From Chloroflexota bacterium (GTDB taxonomy: Bacteria; Chloroflexota; Limnocylindria; P2-11E), in contig VBDU01000069.1 in the NCBI GenBank assembly GCA_005883625.1, positions 1-64,000 on the forward strand: DNA of 64,000 nucleotides, in the 5' to 3' direction. A model generated the notes under the pieces. It searched no databases, was not told the DNA's origin, and worked only from the letters and a program-made list of their open reading frames with translations. The first letter of the stretch is position 1. Each line of letters begins with the position of its first letter. Positions 53,004 through 60,428 of this stretch are shown here, in pieces. A program made the translations under genes and the position numbers.

Positions 53004-53289
53004 GAGCTGGATCGATCAGCTGATGCGGCATCTCGAGCAGGTCACCTGCACCGGCTGCGGTGAGTACTTCCGCAGCGGTGACCTCGCGGCCGTCGTCAGC
53101 GAGCCCATGCGTCTCATCGTCCGGCTGCGCTGTCGCTCTTGCGGTCAGGACGGGATCGCGATCCTCGACTTCGGCGCGGGCGGTATCGCTCCGGCGCCGA
53201 TCACCGCCGACGACGTCCTCGACGCGCACGACCTCCTCGCGCACGCCGACCACCCGCCGGTCGAGCTCTTCCCCGCCCTCAGCGTCTAG
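53002..53289 (+). CDS. Small putative zinc-ribbon protein
   Basis: A 95-residue protein with two Cys pairs, CTGC and CRSC, about 32 residues apart, as in a zinc ribbon, within a short beta-rich domain; the tail is acidic. ATG 53002 was chosen because residues before it in the longer ORF are low-complexity. Function unknown. Convergent with the topoisomerase gene. Confidence 0.65.
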   Translation: MSWIDQLMRHLEQVTCTGCGEYFRSGDLAAVVSEPMRLIVRLRCRSCGQDGIAILDFGAGGIAPAPITADDVLDAHDLLAHADHPPVELFPALSV

Positions 53290-53296
53290 CGCGCGC

Positions 53297-54379
53297 TCAC
53301 GCGGCGCGCTTGGCCTTTCGCGAGGCCCGTCGTTCGCTTCGCTCCAGCAACGCAAGGACCGCACGCTCGTCGCGAGAGAGGCCACCGTGCGGGACGTCAC
53401 CGGTACGCTTCGAGCCGAGCGCCCGCGGGAGCGTGCCCGTCAGGTACGCCTCGACCACCGCCGGATGTACGTAGCAGCGGCGGCAGATCGCGCGAGTGTT
53501 CCCGAGGCGCGCCGCCACCTCGTCGATCGCCGCGACAAGCTCGCCCTGCGCGCGCCGCTCGTTCTTGTGCGCCGGTCGCGACGCGAGGGCGCGCGCCGCA
53601 TGAACGGTTCCGGCCCAGGTGCGGAGCTCCTTCGCGGTGAGATCCTCGCCCGAGATCTCTCGCAGGTACGCGTTCACGTCGTCGGAGCCGAGCGGATGCG
53701 TCGCCCCTTCGTCGTCGAGGTACTGGAAGAGCTCCTGACCGGGAAGCTCCTCGAGCTTCGCGACGATCCGCGCGAGCCGGCCGTCGCGCAGCCGGACCTC
53801 GTGCTCCTTCCCGCTCTTGCCGCGGAAACGAAAGACGATCCGCGTCCCGCTGACGTCGACGTGGCGATTCCGCAGCGTCGTCAGGCCGAACGATCGGTTC
53901 GCGCGCGCGTATTCCTCGTTGCCGACGCGGATCGCGGTCTCCTCCAGGAGGCGTACGACCGCCGCGAGCACCTTTTCGCGCGGTACGCCCTGGCGAGCAA
54001 GGTCGCGCTGTACGCGCCCGCGTATCCGAGTGAGCAGCTTCGCCAGAGGGACGAGGCGGCCGTACTTCGTCTCGTCCCGCACGGCGCGCCAGCGCTCGTG
54101 ATAGCGGTACTGCTTGCGGCCCCTTGCGTCCCGCCCGGTCGCCTGCAGATGACCGAGCGGGTCCGGCGAGATCCAGACGTCCGTCCACGCGGGCGGTATC
54201 GCCAGTCGCTCTATGCGGCGCCTCTCCGCGCGGTCACGGATCGCGCGTCCGCCCCGATCGACGAAGGTGAAGTCGCGACCCTGTCGCTTCCGACGGATCC
54301 CCGGCCGGTCATCGCTCGTGTAGCGCAGTCCCGCGAGCTCAGCGGCCTCGAGCGGATCGGACGCGAGCGCGGTCGCCAT
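53297..54379 (-). CDS. DNA topoisomerase IB
   Basis: A 360-residue poxvirus/bacterial-type TopIB: an N-terminal domain (LRYTSDDRPGIRRKRQGRDFTFVD, IPPAWTDVWISPDPLGHLQATG) and a C-terminal catalytic domain with KYGRL Lys/Arg, the RVGNEEYARANRSFGLTTLRNRHV region, His in RTWAGTVHAA and the Tyr of CRRCYVHPAVVEAY. It relaxes supercoils via a 3'-phosphotyrosine. ATG 54379 is preferred to the TTG at 54391. It neighbours the split LigD genes, suggesting a DNA-repair neighbourhood. Confidence 0.92.
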   Translation of the reverse strand: MATALASDPLEAAELAGLRYTSDDRPGIRRKRQGRDFTFVDRGGRAIRDRAERRRIERLAIPPAWTDVWISPDPLGHLQATGRDARGRKQYRYHERWRAVRDETKYGRLVPLAKLLTRIRGRVQRDLARQGVPREKVLAAVVRLLEETAIRVGNEEYARANRSFGLTTLRNRHVDVSGTRIVFRFRGKSGKEHEVRLRDGRLARIVAKLEELPGQELFQYLDDEGATHPLGSDDVNAYLREISGEDLTAKELRTWAGTVHAARALASRPAHKNERRAQGELVAAIDEVAARLGNTRAICRRCYVHPAVVEAYLTGTLPRALGSKRTGDVPHGGLSRDERAVLALLERSERRASRKAKRAA

Positions 54380-54506
54380 GCCGGCGGTCAACGCAAGCGC
54401 GGGACCAATGCTCGCTCGCTCGCTCTACCGATCGGCGCGCACACACCCGAGCGCTCACATCCCGATTCTCAAAGCCGAGGGCCCGCGCGATGCCGCGAGC
54501 TCGAAG

Positions 54507-54851
54507 TCAGCGCAAAGCTCTCCGACGACCTGGACTTACCTGACCCTCTGGAGGCACCGAGCGAGCTGATCTCGCGGGACTGACCGTGTCGGCGGACGCG
54601 GCGGCTGCGGCGGTCACGCGTCCGCTGGGCCGCAGCAGTCCACGGCCGGCTTCCAGACGGATCCGCTGGCGGAGCTCATCGATCGACGCGGACGCGATCG
54701 CCTGCCACACATGACCAGAGGCGCGTACGTCGCGCGGGCAGTACGCCCACTTGCCGTCATAGACCGTGAGCTGGTCCGCGTTGCCATCCCCCGAGGCATG
54801 ATCGGTCGCCCGGCATTCAAAGGCGATCAACCCGCTCGAGAACGCACCCAC
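54507..54851 (-). CDS. Small protein with W-x-Y-C motif (paralogue 3 of 3), Ala/Ser-rich tail
   Basis: A 114-residue protein whose first 68 residues (LIAFECRATDH ... DGKWAYCPRD ... GHVWQAIASASIDELRQRI) match the two shorter paralogues: Cys, then W-x-Y-C-P, then H-x-W and a closing helix. The remaining 46 residues are an Ala/Ser/Arg tail ending in PEGQVSPGRRRALR. GTG start. The strand and neighbours differ from the other copies, which argues for dispersal rather than local duplication. Confidence 0.6.
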   Translation of the reverse strand: MGAFSSGLIAFECRATDHASGDGNADQLTVYDGKWAYCPRDVRASGHVWQAIASASIDELRQRIRLEAGRGLLRPSGRVTAAAAASADTVSPARSARSVPPEGQVSPGRRRALR

Positions 54852-54976
54852 CCACGTCAGGTATAGCGGATGACGTCAAGCCTGTGCGTGCCCTTGCCGG
54901 GCGAGGCTGGCAGCGAACGGATGACAGGCTGTAATCCCGAGAGTCGTGGACGGTCGCATGCATCTCACCCACGCCG

Positions 54977-56230
54977 ATGGCGGCGGACGCGATCACGAAC
55001 GCGGACATCGCCGAGCTCCTCGCGCGCGAGTCAGAGCGCACCGAGGGGCGTGCCGCCAAGGCGCTACGGCGCGCGTCGCGGGCTGCCCTCATGTGGCCGG
55101 AGGAGGCCGGCCGCCTGCGCGACGCCGACCGACCCTTCACCGAGCTCCGCGCGGTGGGCCCCTTCACCGCGCGCTTCCTCTCGACCTGGCTGCGCGAGGG
55201 GACCAGCGTGCGCGAGCGTCCGCCGCTGCGGGACGGGTTCCTCAGCTACGCGCAGGCACGCGAGGTCGTTGCGAGCCACGCCGATTGGCGGACCGGACTC
55301 GAGGGCGACCTGCAGATGCACACCGACGAGACCGACGGCGCCGCGAGTGTGGAGGACATGGTCGCGGCGGCCCGCGCGCTCGGCCATCACTACGTCGCGA
55401 TCACGGACCACAGCAAGACGCTGCGCATCACGAACGGAATGGACGAGACCCGACTGGCGGCCCAGGGCGAGCGGATCGACGCCCTCAACGCCACGGGCAT
55501 GCCGACCTGGGCCCTCCGAGCGATCGAGATGGACCTCACGCCGGAAGGCGCCGGCGACATGGATCCGTCCGCGCTCGCGCGGCTCGACCTCGTGCTCGGC
55601 GCGTTCCATTCCAAGCTCCGTCTCCGGGAGGATCAGACGGAGCGCTATCTCACGGCGCTCGCCAACCCCGACGTTCACGTGCTCGCGCATCCGCGCGGCC
55701 GCATCTACAACTTCCGGGCGGGCCTCAGCGCGGACTGGGAGCGCGTCGCCCGCCGCGCCGCGGAGACCGGGACGGCGCTCGAGATCGATGCTTACCCGGA
55801 CCGTCAGGATCTCGACGTCGACCGGCTCCGGGTCGTCGCCGAGTCGGGTGGCTGGGTCTCCATCGGCACGGACGCCCATACGCCGAGCGAGCTCGTTTTC
55901 TTCGAGATCGGGATCGCGGCCGCCATCCTCGCGGGGCTGCCGCGCGAGCGCATCCTGAATTACCTTCCGCTCAGGCAGCTGCGCGAGTGGGCTGGTCGTA
56001 TTCGTGCACGGAGGCACGGCGATCCAGCGAAAAGGAGCGTGGCCATGGCGGGCAAGCGCGAGACGATCGACACGACCCCGGGCAAGCAGGGCGGGTCCCG
56101 TTACGTCCGGCGCGACAGCGGCGGCCGGTTCAGCACGGACCAGGTGCGGGCGGGACGGTCCGTCGCCCAGGACCGCCGCGTCAAGGCGAAGAACAAGGCG
56201 CCGAAGGGGATGAAGGACCGCGGCGACTAA
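54977..56230 (+). CDS. PHP-domain phosphoesterase fused to a small basic tail protein
   Basis: A 417-residue protein. The N-terminal 1-80 is a helical/HhH-like region (FTARFLSTWL). The PHP domain (about 105-345) begins DLQMHTDETDG, with His-Gln variation in the first metal motif; later motifs ITDHSKTL, GAFHSKL, LAHPRGR and IGTDAHT are intact. It resembles the PHP part of PolX-type proteins that remove phosphates from DNA or nucleotides. From residue 357 it continues into a 61-residue basic protein (AGKRETIDTTPGKQGG...) that may be translated separately from ATG 56045. Upstream of the LigD genes. Confidence 0.82.
   Translation: MAADAITNADIAELLARESERTEGRAAKALRRASRAALMWPEEAGRLRDADRPFTELRAVGPFTARFLSTWLREGTSVRERPPLRDGFLSYAQAREVVASHADWRTGLEGDLQMHTDETDGAASVEDMVAAARALGHHYVAITDHSKTLRITNGMDETRLAAQGERIDALNATGMPTWALRAIEMDLTPEGAGDMDPSALARLDLVLGAFHSKLRLREDQTERYLTALANPDVHVLAHPRGRIYNFRAGLSADWERVARRAAETGTALEIDAYPDRQDLDVDRLRVVAESGGWVSIGTDAHTPSELVFFEIGIAAAILAGLPRERILNYLPLRQLREWAGRIRARRHGDPAKRSVAMAGKRETIDTTPGKQGGSRYVRRDSGGRFSTDQVRAGRSVAQDRRVKAKNKAPKGMKDRGD
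56045..56230 (+). CDS. Possible separately translated basic small protein (nested)
   Basis: In frame with the PHP gene. An ATG at 56045 has AAGGAG seven to eight bases upstream and starts a 61-residue Arg/Lys-rich protein (KRETIDTTPGKQGGSRYVRRD...) of the kind often encoded alone near DNA-repair genes. Either it is a fused domain or an internal start gives two products. Confidence 0.35.
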   Translation: MAGKRETIDTTPGKQGGSRYVRRDSGGRFSTDQVRAGRSVAQDRRVKAKNKAPKGMKDRGD

Positions 56231-56849
56231 GTCGCGCGATCTCAAGGAGTACGAGCGCAAGCGCGACTTCGCGGCGACGCCGGAGCCGCGGGCCAAAGGC
56301 GGGAAACGCCGGGGGTCCGAGGGGGCAACGCCCCCTCGACTCTTCGTCGTCCAGAAGCACCGCGCTAGCCAGCTGCACTACGACTTCCGCCTGGAAGCCG
56401 GCGGCGTCCTCGTCTCCTGGGCGGTCCCGAAGGGCCCGTCGCTCGACCCCCGAGACAAGCGGCTCGCGATGGCGGTCGAGGACCACCCGCTCGACTACGC
56501 GCGCTTCGAGGGCGTGATCCCGGAGGGCGAGTACGGTGGCGGCACCGTCATGGTCTGGGACATCGGCACGTACACGCTGGAGGACGACGAGAGCTTCGAG
56601 GCCGCGCTCCGCCGCGGTCGGATCGTGTTCACGCTCGAGGGCAAGAAGCTGAAGGGCGCGTGGACGCTCATCCGCACGAGTGGGCGCAAGTGGCTGCTCA
56701 CGAAGCGCCGCGACCGCTCTGCCTCGACCACGCGGATCGCGGAGGCCAAGCCGCGCTCGGTGCTGACCCGCCGCCTGCTCGCGGGGATCGCGCGCGACGA
56801 GGGCGGCGACGTCGCGAAGGCCGCGACCGGCGATCCCGGCGGCGGGTGA
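56223..56849 (+). CDS. LigD 3'-phosphoesterase domain protein
   Basis: A LigD-PE protein, normal in length, with the opening KEYERKRDFAATPEP, the metal His region VVQKHRASQLHYDFRLE, LVSWAVPKGPS, HPLDYARFEGVIPEGEYGGG and KWLLTKRRD. It trims 3'-phosphates and ribonucleotides before end joining. The ORF track shows only ATG 56469, inside the domain. Upstream the frame is open to a TGA at 56211 with no ATG, GTG or TTG; GCG at 56223, five bases after AAGGA, is where a start should be (GTG to GCG change?). A palindromic element adds about ten residues (RRGSEGATPP). Confidence 0.75.
   Translation, partial: ATKSRDLKEYERKRDFAATPEPRAKGGKRRGSEGATPPRLFVVQKHRASQLHYDFRLEAGGVLVSWAVPKGPSLDPRDKRLAMAVEDHPLDYARFEGVIPEGEYGGGTVMVWDIGTYTLEDDESFEAALRRGRIVFTLEGKKLKGAWTLIRTSGRKWLLTKRRDRSASTTRIAEAKPRSVLTRRLLAGIARDEGGDVAKAATGDPGGG
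56310..56340 (+). repeat. G/C palindromic element inside the LigD-PE gene
   Basis: GGGGGTCCGAGGGGGC-AAC-GCCCCCTCGAC, translated in frame as GSEGATPPR just before the conserved FVVQKH. Same layout as the carB and galT copies. Confidence 0.75.
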
Positions 56850-57775
56850 ACGTCCCGCCGAGACCGATGCTCGCGACGCTGTCGCCCGAGGTGGTCACCG
56901 GTCCGGAGTGGGTCTTCGAGGAGAAGTACGACGGCATCCGCGCGATCGCGACCCGCCAGGCAGGCGCCATCCGGCTCTGGTCGCGCATGCTCCAGGACCT
57001 CACGGCCGGGTTTCCCGAGATCGTGGCCGCGGTCCGTGCGCTCCCGGACGGCGACCTCGCCGTCGACGGCGAGCTGGTCTCGCTGGACGAGCACGGCGTC
57101 TCGCGATTCCAGCTGCTCCAGCGCCGCGGGGCCAAGGGCGCGACGGCGCCGCGGTACGCCGTCTTCGACATCCTCGAGCTGGACGGGCGCTCGCTGCGCT
57201 CCAGGCCACTCGCGGAGCGCCGGACCGCGCTCGAGAAGCTCCTCGCGCGCACGACCGGGCCGATCTTCCTCTCGCGACGGCTGCCGCGCGACGGCGAAAA
57301 GGCGGACGCGATCGCGCGCGAGAAGGGCTGGGAGGGGATCATCGCGAAGGACGAGCGATCGATCTACGAGGCGAACACGCGCTCGCGCTCGTGGCGAAAG
57401 GTCAAGGTTCGCAAGGAGTCCGAGTTCGTGATCGGCGGCTACACAGCGCCGGCCGGGAGCCGCGAGCAGTTCGGCGCGCTCCTCGTCGGCCTCTATCAGG
57501 GTCGCGACCTCCGGTTCGTCGGCAAGGTCGGCACCGGCTACACCCGCGAGACGCTGGCGTCGCTTGGCGCGCGGCTCGCGCGCTTGCGCACGCCGCGCTG
57601 TCCATTCACGCCGCCGCCCCGGATCGGCGGTGCCACCTGGGTGCGGCCGAAGCTCGTCGCCCAGATCGCGTACGCGGAGTGGACCGCGGGCGACAAGCTC
57701 CGCCAGCCGGCGTTCCTCGGCCTGCGCACCGACAAGGATCCGACCGAATGCACCTGGAGCTCGCGTGAGATTTGA
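56846..57775 (+). CDS. ATP-dependent DNA ligase (LigD ligase domain)
   Basis: A 309-residue stand-alone ligase with the KxDG motif in EEKYDGIRA, a LVSLDEHG region, AVFDILELDGRSL, the EGIIAKDE motif and KVKV; the OB-fold follows (FVGKVGTGYT...). It seals nicks during non-homologous end joining. GTG overlaps the PE stop as GTGA. In most bacteria these domains are one protein; here ligase, PE and polymerase are separate genes in one operon. Confidence 0.9.
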   Translation: MNVPPRPMLATLSPEVVTGPEWVFEEKYDGIRAIATRQAGAIRLWSRMLQDLTAGFPEIVAAVRALPDGDLAVDGELVSLDEHGVSRFQLLQRRGAKGATAPRYAVFDILELDGRSLRSRPLAERRTALEKLLARTTGPIFLSRRLPRDGEKADAIAREKGWEGIIAKDERSIYEANTRSRSWRKVKVRKESEFVIGGYTAPAGSREQFGALLVGLYQGRDLRFVGKVGTGYTRETLASLGARLARLRTPRCPFTPPPRIGGATWVRPKLVAQIAYAEWTAGDKLRQPAFLGLRTDKDPTECTWSSREI

Positions 57776-57799
57776 CGAGAGTCGCGGGTCCTGTCCCGG

Positions 57800-58705
57800 T
57801 TGAAAGACCCACTGCGCCGTGCCAGCCGCGATCCCCGTGTCGCCGGCGTGCTCGTCAGCAATCCGACGAAGGTGTGGTGGCCCGACGACGGGATCACGAA
57901 GCTCGACATGGCGCGGTTCTACGACGGCCTCTGGACGAAGCTGCGTCCATGGCTTCGCGATCGCCCGCTGACCGCGGAGCGCTGCCCCGACGGCATGCTC
58001 GGGAGCTGCTTCTACCAGAAGGACTTCGCGCTCGACGGCCCGCCGGCCGGGACGCCGCGCTTGCGCCTCCGTGCGGCGAGCACCGGCAAAGACGTGCACT
58101 ACCTCGTGGGCGGGTCGCGCGCGACGCTCGCCGCGATGGTGAACCTCGGGTGCATCGCCATACACGTCATGAGCACCCGTGCCTCGAACATGCGCGACGC
58201 GGACTGGCTCGCCTTTGACCTCGATCCGTCGAGCGGCGAGTTCGCCGACGCGGCGCGAGCCGGTCTCGCCCTGCGCCCGCTCCTCGACGACGCCCGCCTC
58301 ACGTCCTTCCCGAAGACGTCGGGGAGCCGCGGCCTCCATGTCTTCGTGCCGCTCCGGGCCGGGCAGTCGCTCGACGAGGCACGCCGCGTCGCGGTCGCGA
58401 TCGGCGAGGAGCTGGCCCGCCGCGAGCCGAAGCTCGTCACGGTCGCGCACCGCAAGTCCGCCCGCGGCGGACGCGTGTTCGCCGACGCGTTTCGCAACGG
58501 CTACGGGCAGACGATCGTGCCGCCGTACTCGGTCCGCCGGCGGCCGCATGCGGTGGTCTCGACGCCGCTCGCCTGGGACGAGGTCTCCCCGCGACTCGAT
58601 CCGTCGCGCTTCACGATCCGCACGCTCGACCGCCGGCTCGCGAAGGCCGACCCGTGGGCCGCGTTCTGGCGCACACGCCAATCGCTCCGGAACGTCGCGA
58701 TGTGA
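57800..58705 (+). CDS. LigD primase-polymerase domain protein
   Basis: A 301-residue archaeo-eukaryotic primase-type polymerase with LSNPTKVWWPDDGITK, the acidic pair LAFDLDPSSGEF, the SGSRGLHVFVPL motif and HRKSARGGRVFADAFRNGYGQTIVPPYSVR. It fills gaps with ribo- or deoxynucleotides. TTG start at 57800, 24 bases after the ligase stop. Ku is not in the window, which is odd for a full LigD set. Confidence 0.9.
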   Translation: MKDPLRRASRDPRVAGVLVSNPTKVWWPDDGITKLDMARFYDGLWTKLRPWLRDRPLTAERCPDGMLGSCFYQKDFALDGPPAGTPRLRLRAASTGKDVHYLVGGSRATLAAMVNLGCIAIHVMSTRASNMRDADWLAFDLDPSSGEFADAARAGLALRPLLDDARLTSFPKTSGSRGLHVFVPLRAGQSLDEARRVAVAIGEELARREPKLVTVAHRKSARGGRVFADAFRNGYGQTIVPPYSVRRRPHAVVSTPLAWDEVSPRLDPSRFTIRTLDRRLAKADPWAAFWRTRQSLRNVAM

Positions 58706-58760
58706 GAGCCGCGTCGGCGGCGACCCCGTCGAGCGGCCCGCCGTCACGGGTCGCGACATC

Positions 58761-58922
58761 ATGATGAGGGGCGAACCGACCCGGTGGTATCGCTTCGATG
58801 GAGCGAACGGCTATCCGGAGTGGCCGCCGGATGACAGCGTCGATCTCGAGATCACGGCGCTGGCCGACGGCTCGGCGTTCCGGATCCGCGTGCCCGGCGT
58901 CCCGATCGTCAGGATGGGCTAG
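58761..58922 (+). CDS. Hypothetical protein, 53 aa
   Basis: A short acidic beta-rich protein (MRGEPTRWYRFDGANGYPEWPPDDSV...) with a GATGATGAGG start region. No family recognised. It lies between the LigD polymerase and acyltransferase genes, all on plus. Confidence 0.45.
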   Translation: MMRGEPTRWYRFDGANGYPEWPPDDSVDLEITALADGSAFRIRVPGVPIVRMG

Positions 58923-59055
58923 CCAGGACCGGCGCGGTCACCGCCACCGCCTGGCGACCCGACACGTCGGACGCACGACCCACCGAACGTCGCCGCGGGC
59001 ACGTCGAGGGCGGAACACCCACGGCACGCTCGCGTCCGTGGGGCACCTGAATCGG

Positions 59056-59703
59056 ATGGGACTGCGGCAGCGGATCGCTCGCGCCGCGATCCGCGCGCTC
59101 TTTCGGATCCTCTTCCGGCCGCGGCTCGTGGGCGCGCCACCCCGAGATGGGCCGTACCTCATGGTCGCGAACCATCAGGGCTGGGCGGACGGCTTCCTCC
59201 TGTCCGCGTTCCTTCCCGCCGAGCCGCGCGTCGTCTTCCTGGGCGACCGCGACGGGACGATGGGCATCTGGTGGCATCGTGCGATCCTCCGCACGATCGG
59301 GCTCGTCATCCCGATCGACCGGACGACGCGCTCGGACCGCAGCGCGATCGACGCCGCGCTCGCCTCTCTCGCCGAGGGCTGCGCACTCGTCGTCTTCGCG
59401 GAAGGGCAGGTCTCGCACGCCGAAAACGCGCTCGTGCCGTTCCGGCGCGGCGTGGGTTACCTCGCGCTGCGCGCCGGTGTTCCGGTCGTCCCGGTCTGGC
59501 TCTCGGGAACGGCGGAGCTCTACCTTGGACGCGAGCTCGCCGTGACCGTGGGCCAGCCACGCGAGGTCGTTGGGAAGCCGACGAAGGAGGCGACGCTCGC
59601 CGTCGCGCGAACGCTCCACGCCGACGTGGCCGCGCTCGCGCCGCGAGAGGGCCCACGCGCGCCCGCGCGCAAGCGCTGGGTCTGGCTCACGAACCTCTTC
59701 TAG
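59056..59703 (+). CDS. 1-acyl-sn-glycerol-3-phosphate acyltransferase-like
   Basis: A 215-residue PlsC-family membrane-bound acyltransferase with NHQGWAD (the NH-x4-D catalytic motif), FLGDRDGTMG, FAEGQVS and VPVVPVWLSG. It transfers an acyl group to a glycerolipid precursor. ATG 59056 precedes the amphipathic N-terminal helix. Its stop shares CTAG with the convergent Crp-like gene. Confidence 0.88.
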   Translation: MGLRQRIARAAIRALFRILFRPRLVGAPPRDGPYLMVANHQGWADGFLLSAFLPAEPRVVFLGDRDGTMGIWWHRAILRTIGLVIPIDRTTRSDRSAIDAALASLAEGCALVVFAEGQVSHAENALVPFRRGVGYLALRAGVPVVPVWLSGTAELYLGRELAVTVGQPREVVGKPTKEATLAVARTLHADVAALAPREGPRAPARKRWVWLTNLF

Positions 59704-60374
59704 GGACGCACCTCGCGGAGCAGGAGCGCCTCGTCGATGACGCGGACGTTGCGCCGTTCGACGTCGATGAGCCCGCGCTTCTCGAAGTCGGCGAGGAGCT
59801 TGTTCACCGTCATGCGCGTCGACCCGATCGCGGCCGCGAGGTCGTCCTGCGTGAGGGGGAGCGGGAGGCCCGTCTTCGCGATCTCGAGCAGGTATTTCGC
59901 GAGGCGGCTCGTCACGTCGAGGAAGGCGAGGTCTTCGGCCTTCACCTCGAGCGTGCGGATGGTCCGGCTGAGCCGCTCGAACATGAACCGGCTCGCTTCC
60001 GGATTGCGCCGGAGCACCCGAAGCGCGCCGTCGCGCTCGATCTGCAGAGCGGTCGTGGGGATGATGGCCATCGCCGTCCCGTCGCGTGGCGCCTTCTCGA
60101 AGAGCGCGAGCTCGCCGAAGAACTCGCCGCGGCGCATGATCGAGACAAGGAGCTCGTGGCCCTGCTCGTCGAGGAGCAGCACCTTCACCAACCCCTCGAA
60201 CACGACGTACGCGTGCTCGGCGGGGTCGCCCTGGTGGTAGACGACTTCGTCCTGCTTGAACTTGCGGACGGCCATGTGCGAGACGAGCTCGAGCCGGTCA
60301 GGCTCGGGCAGCAGGTCTATGGGCAGGACGTCGCCGAGGGTGGCCGCCATCCGCCGGAGCTCTTCGAGCTGCAC
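59700..60374 (-). CDS. Crp/Fnr-family transcriptional regulator
   Basis: A 224-residue protein with an N-terminal cNMP-binding beta-roll (about 20-135; VVYHQGDPAEHAYVVFEG, FFGELALFEKAPRDGTAMAI) and a C-terminal winged helix with recognition helix IGSTRMTVNKLLADFEKRGL. The cNMP-binding Arg/Ser pair typical of true CRP is only partly conserved (APRDGTA), so another ligand is possible. GTG start, 54 bp from the divergent M50/cNMP protein start, so it may regulate that gene. Stop shares CTAG with the acyltransferase. Confidence 0.88.
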   Translation of the reverse strand: MQLEELRRMAATLGDVLPIDLLPEPDRLELVSHMAVRKFKQDEVVYHQGDPAEHAYVVFEGLVKVLLLDEQGHELLVSIMRRGEFFGELALFEKAPRDGTAMAIIPTTALQIERDGALRVLRRNPEASRFMFERLSRTIRTLEVKAEDLAFLDVTSRLAKYLLEIAKTGLPLPLTQDDLAAAIGSTRMTVNKLLADFEKRGLIDVERRNVRVIDEALLLREVRP

Positions 60375-60428
60375 GCGCGAAGTCTGCTGGACCGTGTCAA
60401 ACGGCCCGGCGCGCCATACTCGCCCACC

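Noticed and set aside
54851-54900. TTGACG...TATACC upstream of the third W-x-Y-C gene as a promoter
   Set aside because: The two boxes are only 8 bases apart, too close for a sigma70-type promoter.
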